Shown here: piece by piece, positions 8,428 to 15,050 of the stretch
Position numbering within the stretch: position 1 is the first letter of the stretch
Layout: each line of letters opens with the position of its first letter
DNA from: DASTCZ01 sp035308165
Lineage (GTDB): Bacteria > Acidobacteriota > Terriglobia > Acidiferrales > UBA7541
Direction of reading: 5' to 3'
Assembly: GCA_035308165.1 (NCBI GenBank)
Contig: DATGHC010000026.1
Span: 57,220 to 121,219, forward strand
Length of the DNA: 64,000 bases
Made by a program: the position numbers and the translations under genes
The notes under the pieces: model-generated
Database searches by the model: none
Told to the model about the DNA's origin: nothing
The model's input: only the letters and a program-made list of their open reading frames with translations

Positions 8428-9897
8428 CTATCGATTCGCCGGCAACCGGTTCCCAATAAACTGCGAGACGCGCGTGGCCGCGGGCGGATCCAGATTTGCC
8501 AGCACCGCAATCACGTATCCGGATTGCGGATAAAACCGCAGATCCCCATTCATTCCCGGGGCGCCCCCTCCATGCCCATAGGACCGCACGCCATCCACCG
8601 TCCGGTCCTCGAATCCGTACGCGTATTTCGCCACCGGTCCTGTCGCCACTTTTCCAGAGGTCAACAATTCCGTGAAATGCTCATTCAACAATTTGTGGCC
8701 CATGAGTGCGACCGCAAATCGCAACAAATCGCCAACCGTCGAATACCCGCCTCCCGCCGAGGTCCCGCGATAAGGCAGAGTATCCGTGTTGGGAGTCCAA
8801 TTGCCGCCGCCCTCCAGCTTCATATAGCCGACGCTGCGATTGGGCACTGCCTGATCCTCGGGAAGGGAATTGGTCGCAGTCATTCCCGCGGGCCTAAATA
8901 CGTGTTCCTCCACGTAATCGTAGTAGCTCTGTCCGCTCACTCGCTCGATCACCACGCCCAATAGGATGAATCCGAAATTGCTGTACTCGAACTTGCTGCC
9001 CGGCTCGAATTTCGGCGCTCGGTTACCCAGCAGGGTCACGTAATCCTGCAGCGCGTGCAATTCCAGCCGGTGCGCATCGAACTCCGGTCCGAAGAAATCG
9101 CCCGTCCCTCCGGTGTGCGTCAGCAATTGATGTATCGTCACCTTGGACGCCACCTCTTTGTTTGGATAGTCCGGCACATATTTTCCTAGCGGAGCGTCGA
9201 GTTGAATCTTCCCCGCTTCCACCAGTTGCAGGATGGCGGTTGCAGTAAACATCTTATTCATCGAGCCAAGCCGGAACTTCGTGTCCAGTGTGTTCGGTGT
9301 TTTTCTTGCCCGCTCGGCTAATCCGTAGGCGCCAGAGAATATGGGTTTCCCGTTTTTCGCCACCAGAACTGCGCCCGAAAACGCATCCGCAGCAGTCTGT
9401 TTTTCAAGCTCCGCCTTGAGCGCGGAGATGGCTTCGCTTTCGCTCACCCTTACCGGGGGAGGCCCGGCCTCCTGATTCACCAATTCCAGGTCAAGAGTCA
9501 GAATTCGGTGCGGCTCCGCGGCTGCCACCTCGATCTCGAAGCGCGCCATGCGCCCGGAAGCATTTTCCTGAACTAGGCCGGTAAAGCGCGTAGCCGTGGA
9601 ATCCAACGCTTGTTTGAAGTCGAAGCCGCCGGTCTGTTTGCGGAAGTCGAGCGTGTCATCGATATGCGAGACTCGCTCCGGCATATTTTTCTCGAAGAAG
9701 TGCAGGATCGTATCTCGGTCGCCGGAGTTAAACGCAGCAAGCCAGCCGGCGAATTGCTTGGCAGCAGCGGTGTCGGGAAATTGAGCGAACGTCTGAGTTT
9801 GCGGCCGGGAGGCGGCCGCAACTGCAAGCGCCCCAACAGCTGCAAGGGCCAGTGCGGCGAGAAAGTTGAGCGTAAGAAGCAGTCTTGGTCTTGGCAT
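8428..9897 (-). CDS. Class C beta-lactamase-like serine hydrolase
   Basis: A 489-aa exported protein with a signal peptide of about 27 residues. A ~130-residue N-terminal domain (QFPDTAAAKQFAGWLAAFNSGD...) precedes the beta-lactamase/PBP-fold domain. Catalytic motifs are S-x-x-K as SMNK in LGSMNKMFTA, Y-x-N as YSNFGF, and the third motif as HGGGAPG. The family covers esterases, D-aminopeptidases and AmpC-like enzymes. The N-terminal domain and HGG third motif make an esterase or peptidase at least as likely as a true beta-lactamase. It is divergent from a LysR regulator 66 bp away, the classical arrangement for regulator and target. Confidence 0.88.
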   Translation of the reverse strand: MPRPRLLLTLNFLAALALAAVGALAVAAASRPQTQTFAQFPDTAAAKQFAGWLAAFNSGDRDTILHFFEKNMPERVSHIDDTLDFRKQTGGFDFKQALDSTATRFTGLVQENASGRMARFEIEVAAAEPHRILTLDLELVNQEAGPPPVRVSESEAISALKAELEKQTAADAFSGAVLVAKNGKPIFSGAYGLAERARKTPNTLDTKFRLGSMNKMFTATAILQLVEAGKIQLDAPLGKYVPDYPNKEVASKVTIHQLLTHTGGTGDFFGPEFDAHRLELHALQDYVTLLGNRAPKFEPGSKFEYSNFGFILLGVVIERVSGQSYYDYVEEHVFRPAGMTATNSLPEDQAVPNRSVGYMKLEGGGNWTPNTDTLPYRGTSAGGGYSTVGDLLRFAVALMGHKLLNEHFTELLTSGKVATGPVAKYAYGFEDRTVDGVRSYGHGGGAPGMNGDLRFYPQSGYVIAVLANLDPPAATRVSQFIGNRLPANR

Positions 9898-9953
9898 GGT
9901 TGTTTAGACGGAGCTCTCCACAATTCATTTCATTTATAATCTAAATGACCTAT

Positions 9954-9970
9954 CATTCACACCGTGAATG
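9954..9970. promoter_or_regulatory. Palindrome over the LysR start codon
   Basis: CATTCAC-ACC-GTGAATG is a perfect 7-bp inverted repeat whose right arm begins with the GTG start of the LysR gene. It sits in the 66-bp divergent promoter region. It could be an autoregulatory operator; no binding data are implied. Confidence 0.35.
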
Positions 9971-10905
9971 TGACCTCGCTGAATCTCAATCTCTTGCCGA
10001 TTTTTGAAGCCCTGCTCGAAGAGCGAAGTGTCAGCCGCGCCGCCGCTCGTGTCGGTTTGAGCCAGCCCGCCATGTCCAACGCTCTTCGCAGGCTCCGCGA
10101 AGCCTTCAACGATGACCTCTTCGTAAGGACTCGTGCCGCCATGACGCCCACGGCCCGTGCCCTCGAGCTGGCGGGTCCCATCCGCGCCGCGTTGGCCCAA
10201 TTCCGCGGTGCAATAGCAGACCGGCCCGCCTTTGTTCCCGCCGTTAGCACTCGCAGTTTTCGCCTTGCCATGCTTGACTACTCTGAACTCATTCTTCTTG
10301 GCCCGCTACTGAGCCGCGTGCAACGGATGGCGCCGGAAGTGCAAATCCTGGTCCGCCGCCTCGATCGCATTTTCATCCCGCCCGAAGCCGAACTACGCGC
10401 CGGCACCTTTGACGCCGCTATCGGCTTTTTCCCCGAAGCCAGTGGGCTCGAGCTAGGAACACAATCCCAGGATTTGTTTGTTGAAGAAAACGTGTGCATC
10501 GCGCGAAAAGGGAATCCATGGGTGCGGCGGCCATTCACTCTGCGCCGATTCGCCGCGGCAGGGCACCTCGGCGTCTTCTACCGCAGCGACACTCGCGGCC
10601 TGATTGACAGCATCCTCGCGGGCCACGGCTTGCGCCGGCGCTTGAAAGCCACTGCGCCTCATTTTCTCAGCGTGCCCTATGTAGTTGCTGAGTCTGACTT
10701 AATTGCCGTGGTTCCCGCAGGCCTTGCCGAGCGCTTTTGCAAAACACTCGGCCTCGAAGTTCGCAAATTACCTTTTGCCATGCCGCCTCTGCGCATGCGC
10801 CTCCTCTGGCATGACCACGCCGAAGACGATCCCGCCCACAAATGGCTCCGCTCCGAAATCTGCGCTAGCTTCCGTACCCAAAAACATCGTCCAAGTCTGC
10901 CTTGA
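9964..10905 (+). CDS. LysR-family transcriptional regulator
   Basis: A 313-aa DNA-binding regulator. The winged HTH is at residues ~8-65 (LNLLPIFEALLEERSVSRAA, then GLSQPAMSNALRRLREAFNDDLFVR), of the NodD/SyrM-like subgroup. The effector-binding domain follows from about residue 90. GTG is chosen as start because the HTH begins only a few residues later. Its divergent neighbour, the serine hydrolase at 8428, is the likely target. Confidence 0.9.
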   Translation: MNVTSLNLNLLPIFEALLEERSVSRAAARVGLSQPAMSNALRRLREAFNDDLFVRTRAAMTPTARALELAGPIRAALAQFRGAIADRPAFVPAVSTRSFRLAMLDYSELILLGPLLSRVQRMAPEVQILVRRLDRIFIPPEAELRAGTFDAAIGFFPEASGLELGTQSQDLFVEENVCIARKGNPWVRRPFTLRRFAAAGHLGVFYRSDTRGLIDSILAGHGLRRRLKATAPHFLSVPYVVAESDLIAVVPAGLAERFCKTLGLEVRKLPFAMPPLRMRLLWHDHAEDDPAHKWLRSEICASFRTQKHRPSLP

Positions 10906-11285
10906 CTGGTTGGATCGCCGAATCGTGCGTCTGCAAAACTCTCGAGAGTATTCGAACTAGGCCCCGCCCCGCGCTACTTCTCCCCGCAAAATTTCTTTGT
11001 ATTGGGCGGATTTCTCTTGACATCAACTATAACGCTTTGGTAATATCCCTTGCAGACTGCGACCAACGTTTCGAATACTCTTCCCGAAACGGATTCCCTC
11101 AAGCCTGCCGGTAGTTGGAAATAGCCTTATTTTATGGGCGCAATTGTATGAACATCAAAACACTCACTTTCAAGTCCCCTGGAATCATATTCTTACCAGG
11201 ACTCAACCCAAGCTCCTGCATACGCTTGATTCCATGGAGGTTAGTTACTATAGAGATAATGCCCTAAGTCTTTTAGAATGATATT
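10906..11285. other. Intergenic, orphan promoter-like signal
   Basis: 380 bp without a supported gene. TTGACA at 11017-11022 and TAATAT at 11041-11046 are separated by 18 bp, a near-consensus sigma-70 promoter reading rightward. It has no gene behind it before the transposon begins at 11294, so it may have served something across the insertion point, or a small RNA. Confidence 0.4.
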
Positions 11286-11293
11286 CATTGGAC
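11286..11293. repeat. Target-site duplication, left copy (element A)
   Basis: CATTGGAC occurs here and at 14116-14123, exactly outside the two terminal inverted repeats. An 8-bp duplication is the rule for IS1595-family insertions. Confidence 0.93.
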
Positions 11294-11318
11294 GGCGATT
11301 GTGGATTTGACAAAGTAA
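11294..11318 (+). repeat. Left terminal inverted repeat of element A
   Basis: 25 bp starting GGCGATTG and ending GACAAAGTAA. It matches the inverted right end at 14091-14115 with differences only at positions 8 and 13. Confidence 0.92.
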
Positions 11319-11368
11319 GCTGCCTCGCGCACGATTGAGAGGCCGTGATAGGGCGCTGCCGATTCGCT

Positions 11369-11737
11369 TTAAGGCAGTCCAATATGTTTTTTAATTTCGG
11401 CTTTTGCAACTTCGGCGATTATGCCGATGGCAACAGTGGGAAGTCCCTTCAGCCTATCTTTAGTTTTTCCCCAGATTCCTGGATCGCGGATATCGTCAAT
11501 CAGTTCGTGGCCTTTCCATGTCAATTTGCAAATCACGGGCATTTCCATGGTGGTATTGCCTTTTACAAATCCCTCCTCTACAAGAAGCGTTAGGTGATAA
11601 CCAATTTCACCCATTGACTTGCTGAGGCTACAAATTTCACCCGGTTCTGTGAAGGACACCCAGTTGTTTCCGTCCATCAGCGGATTCTTTTCAATTTGGA
11701 GGAGCAAGTCTCGAATTAAATCCATGTCGCGGGTCAT
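11369..11737 (-). CDS. DUF2513 protein, transposon cargo
   Basis: A 122-aa protein starting MTRDMDLIRDLLLQIE and containing GYHLTLLVEEGFVKG and GHELIDDIRDPGIWGKTKDRL, the conserved pattern of DUF2513, a family frequent on phages and mobile DNA. The early segment looks like a winged helix. An in-frame ATG at 11776 exists, but family starts match 11737. The C-terminal ~25 residues (GLPTVAIGIIAEVAKAEIKKHIGLP) form an amphipathic or membrane-seeking helix. It is the leftmost cargo gene and reads toward the left end. Function unknown. Confidence 0.85.
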   Translation of the reverse strand: MTRDMDLIRDLLLQIEKNPLMDGNNWVSFTEPGEICSLSKSMGEIGYHLTLLVEEGFVKGNTTMEMPVICKLTWKGHELIDDIRDPGIWGKTKDRLKGLPTVAIGIIAEVAKAEIKKHIGLP

Positions 11738-11761
11738 TTCTTTTTGCCTGCATTCAAACAC

Positions 11762-11841
11762 TTGCATCGGATGCACTCCTGCGCTACTCTTAGTCTGTTC
11801 GCAAGAGATTCCGAAGGCCCGACCGCAAATCGGGCCTTTTT
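11762..11841 (+). ncRNA. Putative ~45-nt transcript ending in an intrinsic terminator
   Basis: A weak promoter (TTGCAT 11762-11767, 17-bp spacer, TACTCT 11785-11790) is followed about 24 nt downstream by stem 11814-11822/11830-11838 (AAGGCCCGA/TCGGGCCTT) and TTTTT at 11837-11841. No protein-coding gene lies on this strand, so the terminator would end only a very short RNA or outside read-through. The terminator is clear; the promoter is speculative. Confidence 0.35.
11814..11841 (+). terminator. Rho-independent terminator, rightward
   Basis: A 9-bp GC-rich stem with a 7-nt loop (CCGCAAA) ending in a five-T run. It faces the leftward terminator at 11864-11891 head to head. Confidence 0.75.
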
Positions 11842-11863
11842 AGTTTGACTACACTCTAAAACG

Positions 11864-11891
11864 AAAAAGCCCGACGCGATGGTCGGGGCTT
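11864..11891 (-). terminator. Rho-independent terminator, leftward
   Basis: Read on the minus strand, AAGCCCCGAC-CATCGC-GTCGGGCTT is followed by TTTCG. A possible minus-strand promoter (TTGCAT 11942-11937, 17-bp spacer, TACGAT 11919-11914) would give a ~44-nt RNA ending here. Together with 11814-11841 it forms a two-way transcription barrier between the DUF2513 and HTH genes. Confidence 0.72.
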
Positions 11892-11949
11892 CTCCGATGA
11901 ACCTAGACACCTCATCGTAAGCCTTTGCTCGCGCCGATGCAAGAGCGCG

Positions 11950-12600
11950 ATGAACCAAGGCCTTCCACGGCTGCTCCCCGAAGACCCGGAGAATCTGCTT
12001 TCGGCGGATTCACGCAAGCGCATTCAGCGCGCGCTCATTGACGCGGAAAAATTCGTCTGGGAAACCGAGATCCTAATCGAGAGCCACCGCCCCCAAAGCG
12101 ATAAAGCTCAAATGTTGCGCAACCTCGCGAACTTCAGAAAGGCGCGCGCAATTCTGGCCGTGATGCGCGTGGAATACAGCGGTCTGGAACTGCCTGACGC
12201 GAAATTCAGAGAATGCATGAAGACGGAGACTGAAGCCGCCGTAAACTCGCTCCAATTATCCGGTGCTCAGCAACGGCTACTTGAGGTCGAATTCTACTTT
12301 CAGTCAGGAACCGCTGCGCTTCCGGTCGCACTGGCCGAAGACAGCGCGCCCGCTGCCCAACCAATCCCAATTCAGTCCACGATTGGGGAGCAGATCAGGA
12401 GATTGAGGGCGGAATGCCGTCTGACGGTGGACGAGCTGGCCGAAAGAATAGGGGTGCAGCCCAGAACAGTTCGACGTCATCAGTCAGGGCGCAGCAAGCC
12501 CCACTATTTCTCCCTCAGAGCATACGAGACCACTTTCTCTAAGATATTAAAATATAAGGTAGTTATAAGCGAAGATGTCCGCACAATGTCCGCAAAATGA
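11950..12600 (+). CDS. HTH (XRE-like) protein, transposon cargo
   Basis: A 216-aa protein. The N-terminal ~130 residues are helical and unrecognised (DSRKRIQRALIDAEKFVWETEILIES, then MLRNLANFRKARAILAVMRVEYSG). An Ala/Pro-rich linker leads to a C-terminal XRE-type helix-turn-helix at ~144-190 (TIGEQIRRLRAECRLTVDELAERIGVQPRTVRRHQSG). Probably a regulator of the element's own genes. Only a weak purine stretch (AAGAG) precedes the ATG. It points toward the tRNA and the transposase. Confidence 0.78.
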   Translation: MNQGLPRLLPEDPENLLSADSRKRIQRALIDAEKFVWETEILIESHRPQSDKAQMLRNLANFRKARAILAVMRVEYSGLELPDAKFRECMKTETEAAVNSLQLSGAQQRLLEVEFYFQSGTAALPVALAEDSAPAAQPIPIQSTIGEQIRRLRAECRLTVDELAERIGVQPRTVRRHQSGRSKPHYFSLRAYETTFSKILKYKVVISEDVRTMSAK

Positions 12601-12764
12601 CCTCCATATGGGCTAGCAGTGTCATAGCCCCCTCCGCCAGAATCCCGGATGCAAAGGGATAAGTTTTAGACTATTCGACATCAAATAGAGGGCGAACATG
12701 AAAATACCAATTGCGGCTCCAGCGCGCACAGTAGACCGCCCGTGACTGGGGCCTGAAAAGGAAA

Positions 12765-12810
12765 GGCGCGATTCGCTACGATATCCCATGTGGGGGAAGC
12801 GAATCGCGCC
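12765..12810. other. 12-bp perfect inverted repeat upstream of the cargo tRNA
   Basis: Arms 12765-12776 (GGCGCGATTCGC) and 12799-12810 (GCGAATCGCGCC) are perfect complements with a 22-nt loop. It sits 17 bp before the tRNA-like gene in an otherwise geneless stretch (12601-12827). It lacks a T-run on either side, so it is not a standard terminator. It could be a protein-binding site or a structured RNA leader. Confidence 0.55.
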
Positions 12811-12827
12811 GTGGCGGTGCTCGTCTT

Positions 12828-12915
12828 GGGGCCGTGGCAGAGAGGTTATTGCGTGCGACCTATAATCGCTAGACGTGTTCACGCACGTCCGAAGGTTCGA
12901 TTCCTTCCGGCCCCG
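12828..12915 (+). tRNA. Class II (serine-type) tRNA, anticodon position UAU
   Basis: A well-formed 88-nt class II tRNA: acceptor GGGGCCG/CGGCCCC, T8, 3-bp D-stem GCA/TGC with A14, G18-G19 and A21, anticodon stem GCGA/TCGC plus a T-T mismatch at 27-43, long variable arm GACGTG/CACGTC, C48, T-arm GAAGG-TTCGATT-CCTTC, discriminator G73. G73, the long arm and the D-arm sequence are serine-type. The 7-nt anticodon loop is CCTATAA, giving UAU at 34-36 and C instead of the near-universal U33. CCA is not encoded (TCA follows), unlike the other two tRNAs in the window. It is cargo of transposon A. If functional it might place Ser at AUA codons; it may also be degenerate. Confidence 0.75.
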
Positions 12916-12939
12916 TCAAGTCATGCTATCATGCGAAAC

Positions 12940-13089
12940 ATGAAACGGAAAGTGCTGGTTGAAAAATCGCGGTTTGACACTGTGCTTTCCACACTTCTCA
13001 AGAAAAAGCCGCTGCCCGCGAGAAAGATAAAGACTTCCGGCAAGCGCGGCTCCAAGTCCCCGATGTTCTCTAAGCTGTCAGAGTCTTGA
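12940..13089 (+). CDS. Small basic ORF convergent with the transposase (element A)
   Basis: 49 aa, Lys/Arg-rich: MKRKVLVEKSRFDTVLSTLL, then KKKPLPARKIKTSG. An extended -10 box TG-C-TATCAT (12924-12932) ends 8 nt before this ATG, which predicts a leaderless mRNA; an ATG at 12931 overlaps the box and is less likely. The stop overlaps the transposase 3' end by 20 bp. Element B has an ORF in the same position and of similar size (62315..62452), which argues that it is a real component. Function unknown. Confidence 0.62.
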   Translation: MKRKVLVEKSRFDTVLSTLLKKKPLPARKIKTSGKRGSKSPMFSKLSES

Positions 13090-14041
13090 GTGGTAGGGCC
13101 TTCCCGCGAAGCAATCCCTTCACCGTTTCGTTGAACATTCCAGGTTGCCTCTCGCGGCGATTGAACCGATATGAAAACTCGTTGCAATAGCGACCCAGGT
13201 GCTTTATCGAAACTTTGTGGAATGTGCCATAGACGCCTTTCTTTAGAAGGCTGAATGCGTTCTCAATCGTGTTGGTGTGAATCGGGCCGTTCACATATTC
13301 ATACTTGTGCTTGATCGTCTGGTGTTTCTTGGCCGAGAACTTCCGCTGTAGCGCGAACGGATATATTGCGTGCTCATCCGTCATGATGGTCTGGACGTGC
13401 TGACTGATATTCTTTTCGAGCACGGGCCGGAGTGAAGTTATCTTGGCATCCGTCACGGGCACAAGGCGCAGATTCCCGCCGCGCTCAACCATTCCCAGTA
13501 CGACATCCTTACCCTGCTTCTTGCGCTTGGGGAAACCTTTGCGGGGAACACGCGGCCCGATGTAGGTTTCGTCTGCTTCCACGATGCCCTTTAGCTCGGC
13601 CGTCTCTTGCATCGCTTCACGGATGCGATGGCAGAGATGCCAGACCGTCCGATAGTTCGCTTGGCTGATTCCAAGATGTCGGCCCACTTGCAACGCGCTG
13701 ATTCCTTTTTTCGCTTCCAAGATCAACGCAATCGCCATGAACCACTTTTCTAACGGCAAGTGTGAATCATGGAATACCGTGCCCGCGGTCGGGGAGAACT
13801 GATAGCCGCATCCCTTGCACTCAATGAGGCGACGGGACGGAACCTTGACTGTGACCATCTTCTGCTTCTTCGCGCTGAAACGCTTGCGCTCAGTCTCGTT
13901 TGTGGTGAACTGGCGAAACTCTTTGCCCTCGACGCCGCACTTCATGCAGGTGATGTTTCCGTCCGGCCAGCGCATCGCGGCGAGATAATCCAAGCAGGCA
14001 TCCTTGCTGGCGAATTGTCGGGTTACGTCTATCAGGTTCAT
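13070..14041 (-). CDS. IS1595-family transposase (element A)
   Basis: A 323-aa transposase. An N-terminal zinc ribbon (CMKCG, then CKGCGYQFSPTAGTVFHDS) precedes an ISXO2-like DDE domain: Asp in VEADETYIG, Asp in TMTDEHAIYP, and HTNTIENAFSLLK, where N/E form the last catalytic region typical of this family. The start at 14041 has CGGAG upstream; a frame extension to 14074 overlaps the promoter operator and is unlikely. It reads inward from the right end. Intact and probably active. Confidence 0.95.
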   Translation of the reverse strand: MNLIDVTRQFASKDACLDYLAAMRWPDGNITCMKCGVEGKEFRQFTTNETERKRFSAKKQKMVTVKVPSRRLIECKGCGYQFSPTAGTVFHDSHLPLEKWFMAIALILEAKKGISALQVGRHLGISQANYRTVWHLCHRIREAMQETAELKGIVEADETYIGPRVPRKGFPKRKKQGKDVVLGMVERGGNLRLVPVTDAKITSLRPVLEKNISQHVQTIMTDEHAIYPFALQRKFSAKKHQTIKHKYEYVNGPIHTNTIENAFSLLKKGVYGTFHKVSIKHLGRYCNEFSYRFNRRERQPGMFNETVKGLLRGKALPLKTLTA

Positions 14042-14054
14042 GGTGTGCTCCGTT

Positions 14055-14102
14055 CTGTTCCGTTTACAGAACAAGCCTACTAGAATTCCGTTACTTTGTC
14101 AA
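14055..14102 (-). promoter_or_regulatory. Transposase promoter and near-palindromic operator (element A)
   Basis: On the minus strand TTGACA (14102-14097), a 17-bp spacer and TAGGCT (14079-14074) form a promoter whose -35 lies inside the terminal repeat. CTGTTCCGTTTACAGAACAA (plus strand, 14055-14074) begins at the -10 box and covers the likely start site. It is identical over 20 bp to the same position in element B (63356-63375). TGTTC/GAACA half-sites suggest an operator. Confidence 0.65.
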
Positions 14103-14115
14103 GTCCATAATCGCC
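14091..14115 (-). repeat. Right terminal inverted repeat of element A
   Basis: The reverse complement starts GGCGATTATGGAC and continues into the transposase -35 box TTGACA. It is 23/25 identical to the left end. Confidence 0.92.
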
Positions 14116-14123
14116 CATTGGAC
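14116..14123. repeat. Target-site duplication, right copy (element A)
   Basis: CATTGGAC, identical to 11286-11293. Confidence 0.93.
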
Positions 14124-14246
14124 GATGCTCTCCCATAACCCATTTAGATTGATATTCTTGGTGAAATGATGGGGGGAGGGGGCCACATCCGGTACAGACC
14201 GGGCCCAGATCGGCCAGCGATGAGGTGATAAGTGTCTTGACGAAAA

Positions 14247-14963
14247 TCACTCCTCCCGCACCACGCGGAAACCATAATCCGCATATTTGAATTCGTGAGG
14301 AATGCTCGACCGCGCCGCAGTCGGCGTCACCTTCACATGATGTCGCCACGAACCGCCGCGTGAACTCTTCCGCGTTCCGTTCTCCGGCCCCCGAGGATTC
14401 CGTTCCGCCGACCGCGCGTAATATTCAGCGTCGTACCAATCCGAGCACCACTCATGGACATTGTCGCCCAAATTAAAAAGCCCGTAAACGTTGGGCGTAT
14501 AAAGCCCGACTCGCTCCGGCCCGGTCAACCAGCGCCGCGCGTAATCCGGAACCTGTTCAACTCCCGCATCGCCCCACGGATAGAGCGCGCCCTCAACTCC
14601 GCCGCGCGCCGCTCGTTCCCATTGAGCTTCCGTAGGGAGGAAGTACCTCCGGCTTGTGGCGTCGCTCAGCCACTCGCAATAGGCTACAGCATCGCGCCAC
14701 GACACCGCCACAACCGGCTGCCTCGGATCGCTGAAGTTGGCATCCTCCCAATGGATGGGAATCGAATGCTTCGCAATCGTCAGAAACTGCCCATATTCTT
14801 GGTTGGTGACCTGAAACGCCCCCATCTCGAAGGCGTCCACCCATACCCGGTGTGCGGGCCTCTCGTCGTCCCGCCCCCCATCATTGCCCATCACGAACCA
14901 CCCTTCGGGGATTGGCGCCATCACCGGCTCGATTGCAGTGGACTTTTCCATGAAAACATTCAA
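14247..14963 (-). CDS. SUMF1/formylglycine-generating-enzyme-like protein
   Basis: A 238-aa protein covering a full FGE-sulfatase (SUMF1) domain: IPEGWFVMGNDGG, FQVTNQEYGQFL, PVVAVSWRDAVAYCEWLS, YFLPTEAQWERAARGG, YPWGD, NVHEWCSDWY, and the closing RGGSWRHH...YGFRVVRE. I do not see the pair of catalytic cysteines of true sulfatase-activating enzymes, so it is more likely a SUMF1-fold protein of another role (binding or regulatory). No signal peptide. Start 14963 (ATG) or 14951; neither has a good ribosome site. Confidence 0.83.
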   Translation of the reverse strand: MNVFMEKSTAIEPVMAPIPEGWFVMGNDGGRDDERPAHRVWVDAFEMGAFQVTNQEYGQFLTIAKHSIPIHWEDANFSDPRQPVVAVSWRDAVAYCEWLSDATSRRYFLPTEAQWERAARGGVEGALYPWGDAGVEQVPDYARRWLTGPERVGLYTPNVYGLFNLGDNVHEWCSDWYDAEYYARSAERNPRGPENGTRKSSRGGSWRHHVKVTPTAARSSIPHEFKYADYGFRVVREE

Positions 14964-15050
14964 GAACTGAGAGGTAACTCCGACGTTATTTCCCGCGTCT
15001 AAGTCTCAGAAACCAAAAGGTCGGTAATTCGGTCCGCCACGGGAGCCTTG

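Larger units (their letters stand above)
11294..14115. mobile_element. IS1595-family transposon A with cargo (2822 bp)
   Basis: The boundaries are set by terminal inverted repeats at 11294-11318 and 14091-14115 (23 of 25 positions identical, both starting GGCGATT) and by a perfect 8-bp target duplication. In order it contains a DUF2513 gene, a pair of facing terminators, an HTH gene, a 12-bp hairpin, a serine-type tRNA, a small ORF and the transposase. Simple IS1595 members carry only the transposase, so roughly 1.8 kb is cargo. The perfect duplication suggests a recent insertion. Confidence 0.93.

Noticed and set aside
11734..11958. 74-aa leftward frame across both terminators in element A
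   Set aside because: It would translate through two terminator hairpins and has no protein-like pattern.
12622..12789. Small leftward membrane protein (about 55 aa) in transposon A
   Set aside because: It has one hydrophobic stretch but no ribosome site (CCCCCAC upstream) and it crosses the inverted repeat; chance frame is more likely.
12828..12915. tRNA-Tyr or tRNA-Leu for the class II tRNA
   Set aside because: G73 and the anticodon loop do not fit either; D-arm and G73 match serine-type tRNAs best.
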